Shown here piece after piece: positions 46,480 to 56,953 of a stretch of DNA of 64,000 bases. Each line of letters starts with the position of its first letter. Position 1 is the first letter of the stretch. The notes below the pieces were generated by a model. That model ran no database searches. It was not told the origin of the DNA and saw only the letters and a list, made by a program, of their open reading frames with translations. The position numbers and the translations under genes were made by a program. Origin of the DNA: Marasmius tenuissimus (taxonomy: Eukaryota > Basidiomycota > Agaricomycetes > Agaricales > Marasmiaceae); contig JAQOTA010000062.1 of the NCBI GenBank assembly GCA_029532415.1, positions 434,001 to 498,000 on the forward strand. Direction: 5' to 3'.

Positions 46480-47080
46480 CGCCCCTCAAAACGCGCCTCA
46501 ACCCCTCTCTTTTACTCGTTATTTGGCTTACTAAAAGTATTGTCTGTTGTCGCTCTCCAAGGTCTGGCGTATTATGTATACCTTGAAAATTCCCTCGAGA
46601 GGCCCCAGATGGTTCTCTTTCGCCTGCCAACACGCAGGTGAGATGTCACCCCTACCTGACACCACTGGTGACTACGCTTACCTTCGAGTGTGGACCTCGC
46701 TGATCAACGATCCGAGTCACTCCCATCGTCAAGCTCCTTCCGAAATCCCAGCAGACTCAACACTGGATGCCACCCATGCGCGTGATCCCCTTGAGTTGAC
46801 GCTAAAGTTCAAGCCTAGGTCACCTAAGATTCAGCTTCACATCGGTTCAGCGGATACGTCGCCCAATCTGCCCCACTTGAATTGCCCAGGAATACAAAAT
46901 TCATGAAAGAGGAATGTCAAATGTGCTCATCACCCAGGTAATGACTTGCGTCTCATTGGTCAGGCGGTCACCCGTCTTCGTTTTGGACTTCCTAGGTGAA
47001 TATATTTCTGGGAAATGTTGGCTCGCCAAAAACGTGTAAGTGATGGTAGAATGTAAATTATGGTCTAATCTTCGCTCCGG
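46480..47080. other. No supportable gene
   Basis: A 119-codon plus-strand frame (46547-46906) has no known family. The start of this stretch (ATTGTCTGTTG at about 46538) resembles 36476, suggesting another dispersed duplicate. Confidence 0.3.
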
Positions 47081-47087
47081 AAACCTA

Positions 47088-48321
47088 CTACTTTTTCACA
47101 AGACCCCTATTATTCTTCAATCCCCCAGTTCCTGTCGTCCCGTTATACCCTGTCTCCCGAATCCAACTCTCCAAGGTATACCCTCCCGGATGTACCCTTC
47201 GAATCCACTCCATATCCCTCTCGATTAGATTATCCCTCCACGTCCAATACAGCCCACTAAAAGTATCCCTGATGCTAGACAATGACGAACTTACACCTCC
47301 ACCTTCCGAAGCGATCGGTTTATCCAGCCCCTCAATACCACAATGCTCAAAGTACTCGTCGACCCCGAGACGTCTGTAAACCGCTGGGATTCCGGTGACC
47401 CTGGTGAACGTTTCTGCAAGCCCATCGCCAGTGAGCATCTCCGTGGCAATTTTGAGCTCTTTTCCTGAGCTCTCGGAGCGATGGTCGAATGTGTAACGGA
47501 CCCACCAGCCGATATCTCTGAGGCTTATGACTGGGACGTGTCCGTCCCCAATGGGGATGTCGAATACCACCGCGCCGTTTTCACGTTCTGTTCGGGGGCC
47601 GAGGAGAACCTGTAGTGAATATCAGTCGGATTTTCGGGGTACGATGAAGGATAAGAGGAAAGAACTCACGGAGGACAACCCCTCGATATACGGACCAGTC
47701 GTTACAATCGACCATGTCAAACCCTCATCCCCGGCCGATGAGTCAGATTTTTGCGACTTTAGAAAGTCCCCGAAGATCCCCTTGCCGTCTAGATGCTCGG
47801 TTTTGTACTTGAGGTCGTACTTTCCGAGCTACGAAAGAAAGGAAGTCCCTCAGAATCAAGTTTTCTCTTCGTCTCTGAGCTGTGGGCTCACCTTGCTGGC
47901 ATAGTCCAATCCACTCCACACGAAATGCTTCATCCCAGGTTCCCGATGTGCATACTCGTACAGCTGAAGCGCAGCGTAAATCTCTCGTTCCTGACCGATG
48001 GTGAATGTATCGGTGTTGACGAATACACCGTAACATCCTTTGTAGGCTGCGATGATGTCGGATGTGTTCTCGAAGGATCCTAGAACCCCCACAAGTTAGC
48101 ATTGATATTAACTGGCATCGGACAATGGCAATACCTTCGAACAATTCGACGCCGGCAGCTTGGAGACGTAACGCTCTTTCGTGCTTGGCATCTCTGGTGA
48201 GAGCACGTACGGCGTATGGGGAGGGAGAACCGTCTTTGCCTGGGGCGAGGAGAGATGAGACGACGGGGAGGCCTTGTGCGCCTGTTGCACCGATGACGAG
48301 GATTAAGAGTTTTTGTGACAT
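47088..48321 (-). CDS. NmrA-like NAD(P)-binding protein
   Basis: The four exons are 48321-48135, 48079-47892, 47828-47670 and 47609-47088, giving 351 residues, normal for the family. The N-terminus is LLILVIGATGAQGLPVV, the glycine-rich dinucleotide-binding loop (GATGxQG) of NmrA-type Rossmann proteins. VRALTRDAKHERA follows with the basic residue expected after strand 2. FVNTDTFTIGQEREIYAAL and FVWSGLDYASK fill the usual strand 4 and 5 positions. WSIVTTGPYIEGL and FDIPIGDGHVPVISLRDIGWWV are typical of the substrate half. Members act as redox sensors or as atypical short-chain reductases; the substrate here is unknown. A TATATATA stretch lies about 60 bp upstream of the start. Confidence 0.85.
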
Positions 48322-48329
48322 GGTGAGTT

Positions 48330-48940
48330 CTACTTTGTATTCGAAGGGAAAGCGTTTGGGTGTTATATACAAGCTATGCCACGGTATATATATAGAGAGG
48401 ACGAGAATAGTACGGTGACCGAGGGATGCCCGAGGTCCCGAGATCAGAGCTGAGGGGAGATCTCATGGGTAGTAGTAACTCGTGTATCAGCAAGATATTT
48501 GCTGGGTAAGAACGCCGATGCATACCCGAGCTTCGTAATTGTCCATTTCATTCATGGCGACGAACGAAAACCCCTCTATATTTTAGCCCTTATGGCCAGA
48601 GCCCGAGGCGGAGGTTGCTTGATCAATAATGGTGTGGGAATCAAGCTTGAGTCGGAATGCAAGACTCCGGAATAGCTGTACATACTAGACTCTCAGACAG
48701 AGAAAGGAGTAGAGAGTTGGTGGAGGAAAATAATGATTCGACTACTGGAGAAACTAGTTACAAAGAGTTCGAGAGTTCGAGAGTTCGAGAGTCCCACAAC
48801 GAGATACTGAATAAGTGAGCTTGCGAGTCCAAATATAAGTAAGATAAACTGTGGTAATCGAGAGGGGAGACACGTAGGAGGGGATGTGAGCAGCTATGAC
48901 GGCGTGAGATGGCTCGGAGAGTCCATGATACTTCGTCGCA
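48330..48940. other. Intergenic; small GAGTTCGA tandem repeat
   Basis: This contains the NmrA-like gene promoter. Three tandem GAGTTCGA units lie near 48766-48792. No gene is seen. Confidence 0.5.
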
Positions 48941-48944
48941 CCGT

Positions 48945-50211
48945 TCATCTAAGTAGTGAGCTACTTGGCTGATCCCTCGAAGAGGTAGCTGACACCACTG
49001 AAGATCGCGGGAAAACATTGATTCTGGAGAACATCGTCTCGTCAAAAGGCGGCTCATCGCTGAAGCGGACATGAGCCCCGGGTCCTGAGTTGGTCCGATC
49101 GACACGTCCTGCAGCCTCACGTACATGGCGGAAAAGATACCCGTTCATGCAGTTCTCGATTACCATATGGATCGGAATGAGAATCCAATGAAACACCTTT
49201 GGGAGACGGTGAATGGACATGAGGATGGCTGAGAGGATCGTTGTTGGGATGAATACTCTGGAGCGGTGAGGAAATATAACCATGAACAGCTTCACTAAAC
49301 TTGCAAGATACTCCTTACTCACAGGATATATATCTGTCCATCACGAAACACAGTTCTCGACAGGAGGGGCAGATGTCTTCCGAATCCGACGCTCCAGAAC
49401 TTGAATTTCCGAGCCTGGGAAAAAGCAGCACTCATACGTCGCCTTCTCCAAGTCCTGTCCTGGTCTCCTAGGGTGGTCAAGCCAAGTAGGCGATAAGAAA
49501 TCGCAAGAAACACGAGGATGTGGTTTATGAGCGGAATCAAAAGTAGTGTCGTCGCCAATGGCGCGTTCACATCAGCGATTATGCAATAGTCAGTCCCGGG
49601 GATGTTCGCACCCGATGCAGTGAGCGGGACAAGTGCTGAGGACGTCGTGACAATGAAGAAAGAGGCAAGGAAGAACGAATTGACCGCACGGTTGGATAGG
49701 TAGACGGCTCGGACTCGGAAGAACAATAGGAGCGTCTCGGAGGAAATGAAAATGGGAAAGCCCCCAAGGACGAGTTTGCTGACGATGTAGCAGTGAGAGC
49801 CTAGGGCGCCAACTGGTAGCTATATGTGAGCTAGGGGGAGATGCCGAGAGATCAAACTCTTACGGAGAAATATGGCTTGTGTGATCAACCCTCCGAAGGT
49901 AACGATCCTGGGGGCATCCAATCGATGAGTAAAGAGGACTGTTTATGAATGGGCAGAGGATAGTAACCTAGTTATGACATAGATAATCGCTGGCCATCCA
50001 GGGTTTACCCTCCCGCTGAATATTAGCCGGTAGTCCTTAGACAGATTGAGGATCGCATCCCAAACGAAGAGCTAGGCGTACAAGATATGGGGGACAGTGA
50101 GGAAGCCGGACGAGTGAGGAACGGGATACCTCCACTCACTGCAAGCGCACTAATCAGTGTGTATCGAGCGGCCTGGAGGTATTGTAGATCTTCCAGGGCT
50201 TCTGGGGACAT
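48945..50211 (-). CDS. Seven-helix membrane protein with DUF6533-type N-terminus
   Basis: The five exons are 50211-50140, 50071-49968, 49907-49864, 49812-49323 and 49257-48945, giving 340 residues. The N-terminal part, from LQYLQAARYTLISALA to LFVWDAILNLSKDYRLIFSG, matches the DUF6533 pattern of basidiomycete membrane proteins, with (D)xxLxLxxExRLIW-like spacing. About seven hydrophobic stretches follow, among them FPIFISSETLLLFFRVRAVYL, FFLASFFIVTTSSALVPL and TTLLLIPLINHILVFLAI. A basic loop contains RTWRRRRM. The C-terminal tail is hydrophilic with Ser and Arg. The first and third introns are short, and I chose the acceptors that keep the frame. The function of the family is unknown; it is not a pheromone receptor. 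Confidence 0.75.
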
Positions 50212-50219
50212 GGGCAAGA

Positions 50220-52480
50220 ATGCACGGCGAGATCAGAACGGCTCTTATTAGAGACAACATATATACTCGTCTTGAACAATGCTCCCATGATAGCCTTCGA
50301 GAGTGAGCCTGGCAACGTCGCACGGCCTTGTCAGTGTGATTCGGTGCTCTCGGTATCGAGAATGGTTCTACTATATAAAATCATTCAAGACCTGAGATAT
50401 CTATGCCGACTCAACTCATCCGTGGATAATAATTGCTGTCTGGGTAGAGCATGCCGTGCGGTCTTGTTGACCCGAACGAACGGTTGGGCAGGTTCGATTC
50501 ATCATTGTGATTGGCACTGAGAGCTAGCCGCCGTGTTGAAGGTAGTGTTGCTATAGATCATCATGGTTCACCATTGGTACGTTGGCTCCGAGAACCTCGA
50601 TATGATCCCTACAAGTAAGGCACTGGGCCCTGGCAAGTCTGCCCGGCGGCGATCTCTTGCTCTGACTCGGCTCGTTGCCTGTACAATGCGAGCCCCCACG
50701 GAGCGTTCCATCCGACGGGGCTAAGCCCTTCCCCTGGATCATGCTGGCAGCCGTAGGGAGGGAAGGCGTTCACCTCGGATCAACAAGTATGGGGATAAGC
50801 TACTAGCACGCATGTCAGCCAGTTCCTCGCTTTTACAACACCGAAGTTGTCCCGTCGTCCGTCAGAAGTAGGAAGCCGTCGTTGTAGGGGTCACCAGGGA
50901 CCAGCGTATATCCATAGCTCTCACCTCCTCTCCTCGGACTACTTTGTATCTTCCTCTGGGAGTCTCGTCTTGAAGCATTCCAGCAAACTGGTAGCCTCGA
51001 CAGGCTCTCTTTTTACGGCGAGTCTCCATGATGCCGTCACCCCGAGGAGTTGACGAGCAGGTGAACTCTGGCAAACCGGGGCCGATTGCCTGCGAATGTC
51101 GACCTGGGATCAGAAACGGGAGAATATAAGGACAGAAGCTGTACGTACCGAATCCGTAGGAAATTGAGGCCCACTCGAATAATGTTTCCATCGACGTCCT
51201 TCACGGAACTAGACTTTTCAGTTTAGAAGACCCGGAGCAGATTCATGGTGTGGAGTGACTGGTGGAATTGATGGTAGACGTTATTTGGACCCAAGAGCCG
51301 TCGCTGCGTTGTCATGTCCGAGAGAAGCTCAAGGGCAGGCTAACTGAAGGTTCAGTCAGCCTTTCAGACTTAACACGAAGACGAGGTATACCCTCCCAGG
51401 CCCTGATACAAGGGCTGACATTAAAACCCGTGCCCGTCGATAGCAGCTGGTTTAGTGCCGTGTTCGATAAGCAAGTGTCGATCGGGTCAGAGCTCTCCCG
51501 ATTCGTCTGGGTAGTCTGTGATCCGCAATAACACAGTGGGCAGGGAGATTTGTATATGACCGCGGGAGAGACGAAGCAAAATAAAACACTGACTGGGATC
51601 ATGGAACTACACTCTCTGGAAACATGATGGTGGCTGGATGTTGGGTATGTTGGTGCTTGTGATTCTGGAATCCCATTCGACGTACAGGAATTTCGATGTA
51701 TTTTAGTCCGAGAGTCCCGGTGGATGACCAGTATCCTTCGTTCTAAGCACTTTCCTCCACCACTGCATAGATCACTTGTCAACAATCATCTCAGCTCCTC
51801 TGACATCATGATGTCGAGAATACTCACCTCTTTAGTAGCTGTCATCGCGTGAAGGTTTTTTCGTGGAGCTGGAGGGTGTAGGCCCCAAGTAGGCCCTCGT
51901 TTTCTACCGGATTGGGACGGATGCATGCACGCCAGTGAGCTAAACGGGAGTCGGGGTTGAGATAGAGAGGTCGTTAGAGGAAGAAGGTATCACGACTGAT
52001 CGCTCGCGCCGCTCCTGTTGATTACTCCAAGATCTGGATTGTAGCGCCGCCCCATCTCAGACGCCCCGTTATCTCGCTGCGCATGGAGGATAGTCGATAG
52101 ATGAGTCTAAACACATTCCTGCGAGTCCATTTCTATCTGGGGGCAAATGACATAGTCAGTCCAATGACCGGGTGTGGGGTCACGGTGTTCTTAGATGCTG
52201 GCATTGTAATCGAGTGTGTTGAGATCGTTAGATCTGACCCAGTAGCTACAGTACCACGTCTGCTAGGTAATAGTTTCGGTGGTGTGTTGAGCCCAGGAAC
52301 TCGAAGCTTGAAGTCTTGGCCTGTGTCACCGGGAGTTGTCATTATCAAGGGGCGGCCTAGTAGTCGGGGAAGCCGTTGAGGAGAAACAAGAAAAACGAAA
52401 GTCTATCTTGAATGGTACCATCGCGAGAGAATGCATATATGCGGAGGAGTTCGTTACGGCAACACACCGTACTCAGATGA
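50220..52480. other. No confident gene
   Basis: Minus-strand segments around 50862-51191 and 52133-52348, and plus-strand 52101-52379, are open but short. A spliced minus-strand gene through 50.9-51.2 kb is possible (donor GTACGT near 51145, acceptor near 51103), but no domain is recognisable. Confidence 0.3.
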
Positions 52481-52487
52481 AGCTGGC

Positions 52488-52788
52488 ACTGGGTGCAGGA
52501 TTGCATAAGTTTTGAGAGTTATGCGAGACTGATGCTGAGCCTTATGCGAGGAGATCCTAGCGTAAGTGCCGGAACATTGAAGGCAAGAGTTATTCCATAC
52601 CAAAAATGGACAGAAATGGGATAGAAAGGCCAGGTTTGGACTTTCTATCAAATTTCTTTCTCATATGGACCGAATTTGGTTCAAATATCTCTTGCATGGG
52701 TCACAAAAATCACGGTAAATTCTCCCTGCATAAGTTTTCACGTCAATCTTACATTTCTCCCGGAACTTACGGGTTCTTGCACCCAGTG
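52488..52788. mobile_element. Possible MITE with imperfect terminal inverted repeats
   Basis: The left end begins CACTGGGTGCAGGATTGCAT. The right end, reversed, begins CACTGGGTGCAAGAACCCGT, and pairing continues loosely through a GCATAAGTTTT block on each side. The interior has no coding sequence. No clear target-site duplication was seen. It lies about 0.4 kb upstream of the second receptor. Confidence 0.4.
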
Positions 52789-53198
52789 AGGGTAGGTGAG
52801 GGTTTAGGCTTCAGTCGAGTCTCGACGGGTCATAAAATGTTTTGCGCATTGTCCGACGTATGCTGGGAGTCTTGGAATAGTACTCGGGACCTATGTATGT
52901 CGAGCGAACGGTTTGGCGGCAAAGAAAAAGAAACACGCGGCGCATCAACCTTTATTGTTACGTAACCACTGTCACGCTCATTGTGACATATGTGACTACT
53001 GCATTGTGTTGTGACAGGTTGAATTTCGAACGCAAACATTCAACTCATTGTTTGCCTGTGACCCATTATTCGAACAAAGAGGTTCCCCAAAGATGCAAAA
53101 AGTCAAAGCGTGGCTACGAGTGCAATTCCTTTCTTCATTCTTTCCTCTTCCCCTTCGTCCCGCTCTTCGACTTTACGACCCATTTTGAAGTTTGAACG

Positions 53199-54933
53199 AT
53201 GGCCATTTCGAAAGATCCAACCTATCCTCTGTTCCCAGTTTTCTCCTTCATCGGCTTCCTGCTCTGCATTATCCCTTTGCCATGGCATATCCAAGCTCGC
53301 AACTTTGGAACCTGCGCGTTCATGTTGTGGACTGCGTCTTTCTGTTTAGTCAAATTCGTGGGTTCTATTGTTTGGGCAGGAAGTCTTGTAGATCATGCAC
53401 CAGTTTGGTGCGATATATGTGCGTGGTTGTGATTTTCCTTTGATGTTTGTGCTAACCTGTATCTTCATCTAGCCACGCAGATCATGCTGGGTGCAACCGT
53501 TGGAATACCAGCAGCAGCTCTTTGCATCAGCCGTCGACTATACATGATTACCTCCATCCGAAGCGTCTCCCTCACCCGCAATGATGTGAGATCGTCTTGC
53601 ATCTTTTTAACCCGCATCAACTAACTATCCATAGAAACGTCGGGCAATTTTAGAAGATTTGGGCATCGCTCTAGGAATCCCAGTAATACTCCTTATACTC
53701 CGTGAGTTCGCCTTTCCAGTCCATTTTCTACAGACACCAACGTACGCCCAACGCAGACATCATTGTTCACGCCCACCGATACGACATTTTCGAAGACGTC
53801 GGTTGCGTGCCAGTCACCTACAACACGCTTCCTGCCTATTTCCTATTTTTCATGTGGCCTGTTGTTATCAGTTCTGTATCCCTTGTCTATTCAGGTCAGT
53901 TTCTCTTCGCCGGTGCATGGATGTAACTGAACATTTTCATCAGTTCTGAACTTACGAACTTTCTACGTCCGGCGGGTCCAATTCACGAATCTGATCGCAA
54001 CGAGGGCCGCGATGAGTACCAGCCACTACGTGCGACTCATGACGCTCGCGCTTGTCGATATCCTTTTCTCGATCCCTCTGGCCTCCTATGTTATATACAT
54101 AGGCTCGAGTGGCCTGAAGCTCAGCCCGTGGATATCATGGGAAGATACTCATTACGACTTCGGGCGCATCATCCAGGTACCCGCCTTAATATGGAGAAAC
54201 AACCCCTCCACACTCATCAGCGTCGAGCTGAACAGATGGATCGGTGTCGTCTGTGCCATCACGTTCTTTGCGCTATTCGGTTTTGCCAATGAAGCCAAGA
54301 AAAATTATCGGTTGGCCTTCTGGTCCGTCGCTCGGCTATTTGGATATCGTCCCCAACAAAACAAGGCAACCAAGCCCAAACCTTCGCAGTGAGTTATCTA
54401 TGGTAGTGGCATTTACTACTGCTGACCCGTCGCCCCGCAGATATCAACCGGCTGGGGATTCCCTCCCAATGTACCGCGTTTCCGACAGGAAGGCTCAGAG
54501 CACGGACGCGGATCTCTTCAAAACCACTGTCGATTTCACCTCGTCATTCGGCAACTCGTCCACCACTCTCGCCTCTCCCTCTTCCCCGCCCTCGTACGAG
54601 TGGCCTTCAACCCCCACGAGTCCTCCCGACACAAAACATCTCTCTCTCTCCACTATCCACTCCATGGATTGGCGGACATTGACTTCTTCGGTGCCTCCGT
54701 CGTCACCAAGTACAACACTTGAACACGCTTCTACCGCCCCCGTTGTTGGCGATGAAAACCATAGCGCAGAAGACGTAGCCCGCCCTGCACCTGTCTATCT
54801 ACCATCACATACCCAGAGTGAAGTTCTCCCAACTGATCTACCAGTAGCCCCTCCTTTCTCACCGGTCGCACCTTACCATCGACCACTCTCACCAGACGTG
54901 TATCCTCATTCTAAACCTTTTGGCGGGTTCTAG
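53199..54933 (+). CDS. STE3-family mating pheromone receptor (sublocus 2)
   Basis: The six exons are 53199-53418, 53473-53585, 53635-53701, 53757-53894, 53944-54388 and 54441-54933, giving 491 residues. The seven-helix part carries the STE3 motifs LPWHIQA, APVWCDI, CISRRLYMIT, HRYDIFEDVGC, FFMWPVV and ALIWRN. The cytoplasmic tail is about 90 residues shorter than in the sublocus 1 receptor and is Ser/Pro-rich (SPSSPPSYEWPSTPTSPP). Exons 1 to 5 have the same lengths as in the other receptor, which makes the gene model secure. The cognate-type pheromone gene lies 0.65 kb downstream on the same strand. The expected role is recognition of a farnesylated pheromone from a compatible mate. Confidence 0.93.
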
Positions 54934-54939
54934 AACCCC

Positions 54940-55360
54940 TTGTATCATTTCTTCCTCTTTATTCGGAGGCTCAGGATGCCTCGATCCACCATTTGGGCTG
55001 GATTTCCGTAGTCTCTGTCATTTTCTTGTTCAAGTTGCATACTATAGTCGCTCATTAGTCTTCGGGTGTAATGCATGTATTTCTAGACGACCCAATATGA
55101 TTCTGACTTTGCCAAGGCAAAAGCTTTCGTCCCTCGTGTTTCCTTGGGTCCAACCTGACAACCTGAAAACTCTTAGCAATCATGGAATGCCTCAAGTATC
55201 GGTTGTTCTGGAACTCAAAGCCGTAACAAAGAAAAAGCCGAGTTCAAATGACTGTGGCACGCTCAAGGCATGGGAGTGCGGCAGAGAGAGTTTATTGTTT
55301 AGCTGACGTAATATCCCCATCCATACCTTTAGTACCTTTTTTTGGAATATTTGTGTACAA
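54940..55360. other. Intergenic between receptor 2 and its pheromone gene
   Basis: This is the receptor 3' flank and the distal pheromone promoter. A 128-codon frame runs through it (54920-55306) without recognisable features. Confidence 0.45.
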
Positions 55361-55370
55361 ATAATGTGTG

Positions 55371-55412
55371 CATTGTTCCCTCATGCCACATTGTTCCATT
55401 TTCCCTATAAAA
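55371..55412 (+). promoter_or_regulatory. Promoter of the 55588-55704 pheromone gene
   Basis: Two identical CATTGTTCC elements (55371-55379 and 55389-55397) are followed by TATAAAA at 55406-55412, about 175 bp upstream of the start codon. Confidence 0.6.
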
Positions 55413-55587
55413 TTTGGTAGCGAGGCCATACCGATCAATCAATCAGATTCTTCCACCCCAACCACGACTGGAGCTTTTTACATTTCGCTTTGGTCTCTCC
55501 TGCCTTCACGCGCCGCATCGGATACACCCATCTACCAAACAACTCGATCCTCTTCGTTGCCAACCAACTTCACCTCCTCAATCTCCA

Positions 55588-55704
55588 ATGGACTCATTCA
55601 TCAACATCGCTGATCTCTTCGGAGACATCTTCCAACCTCCATCGTCCTATGAGCGTCCCGCAGACTCTGAAGCTGTCACTTCAGTGTACTGTGTCGTGGC
55701 ATAG
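55588..55704 (+). CDS. Short lipopeptide mating pheromone precursor (CVVA)
   Basis: The precursor is only 38 residues: it starts MDSFINIADLFGD and ends in the CAAX box CVVA. A Glu-Arg pair in SSYER sets the predicted processing site, giving a mature peptide PADSEAVTSVYC. It is about half as long as the three sublocus 1 precursors because the Ser-rich spacer is missing. A GT-AG pair just after the stop codon (GGTGAGTATCC at 55705 to CCACAG near 55765) suggests a 3' UTR intron. Confidence 0.88.
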   Translation: MDSFINIADLFGDIFQPPSSYERPADSEAVTSVYCVVA

Positions 55705-55769
55705 GGTGAGTATCCCAAAGTTTTCAAAGCACCGCAAGGTTGTACTTACTTGCCCATGTTCCACAGTGA

Positions 55770-56950
55770 TCTTTATCCGTGCTATTGCGCTACCACATTG
55801 TCTATCTCATCTACCTGCGAACGAGCTCTCCGCTCTCATCTGCGATCCAACCTATCCACTCTTTATCTTGCGTCATGCGTCTAACTACCTTTCCCCTCGT
55901 GATACCCCCTCATCCACCGAGTTTCCTTCATATCTTTCTGGAGGCTGGCCTAGGTATGTTCTATCGATTCCTCAGACGCTTCGAATAATGCTGACCACAC
56001 TCTAATCTATAGCTGTATCCTATTCTTATTAGGCTCCAAGCCGGCCTGGCTAGTCCTGTCGGTTTCTTGGAATATTTATCTGACTCTTTCCGCCGACTTT
56101 GACAGCCGGCAGCTCTCACTTCTTGGTTTCTGGCTCTCCTCGCACGCTTTGCGTTACCTTGAACACACTCTTTTCTGTCTGCGCTCATTATCGCTCCTCA
56201 CACATTAACGCAGCCCCGGTCTCTATCTCTTCCCTCGTCTCGTCTACTTATTTACGTCTCTCTGAATCCTTCGATCTTCTCTCTGTATATATTCCATTAC
56301 TCTTACTTATGCGGTTTCCCTTTGTGGTCTATGGTATTCAAACTAGTGTATCAATAGCTCCCCAATTCTACTCAACGTCTGCAGTCACCAATGTGCACTA
56401 ACTCTCCGAACCTCGAATACCGAAGTCAGCGGACTTACGCCTCTTCCGACAAGTCTATAGTTGACCCAGCGGATGACGAAGAGATCATCAACGGAGACAA
56501 AGGTTCAACGTTCAACGCTCAACGTTCAATATCGATTTTCAAGCAAACGAGCCCAACTTTGTAGCTGGCTTGAGACCCGGCCCGGAACATTCCGGTTGTC
56601 AGTACGTCCACTTTCTTCACGTCTTACTTCTCTCCCCTCACCACATCGTTGCTCGCCTGAGCATCCGGCTGCCATATCAAGCGCAGGGAAACCTCAAACG
56701 CGCCAAAAGCGTGGAATTCGACCAAGAAAGTATCGAAGTGGATTATTGGTACGGTTTACGCTGCCCTTTTACAGGCTGGCGCGAGTCGAGTACTAAAGGT
56801 CGCGTTATTATCGTTCTTGGGTTGGAGGCTTTCAGAGTATTTCGCTCTCGTGTTTGGACGAATCTTACTCAGGTGCGTGTTCTGTTATCAGATTCCATAC
56901 TCAGCCTACAATAATGAATCGGAAGGTCTCAGCAGTACAATGTTCTAGAA
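55770..56950. other. No supportable gene; possible exons before the MYND gene
   Basis: From 56440 to 56870 the plus strand has frames with plausible splice sites (VDYWYGLRCPFTGWRES; donor GTGCGT at 56873), but no known domain. The second MYND copy begins with the same MGL start and has no such upstream part, so this stretch is probably not part of that gene. Confidence 0.35.
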
Positions 56951-56953
56951 GAT

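Noticed and set aside
49549..49600. DYCIIAD sequence resembling a pheromone CAAX box
   Set aside because: It lies in the middle of the DUF6533-type membrane protein and is not C-terminal.
50434..50520. Possible tRNA suggested by GGTTCGATTC and an upstream GGGTAG
   Set aside because: No acceptor-stem pairing and no proper anticodon arm could be formed.
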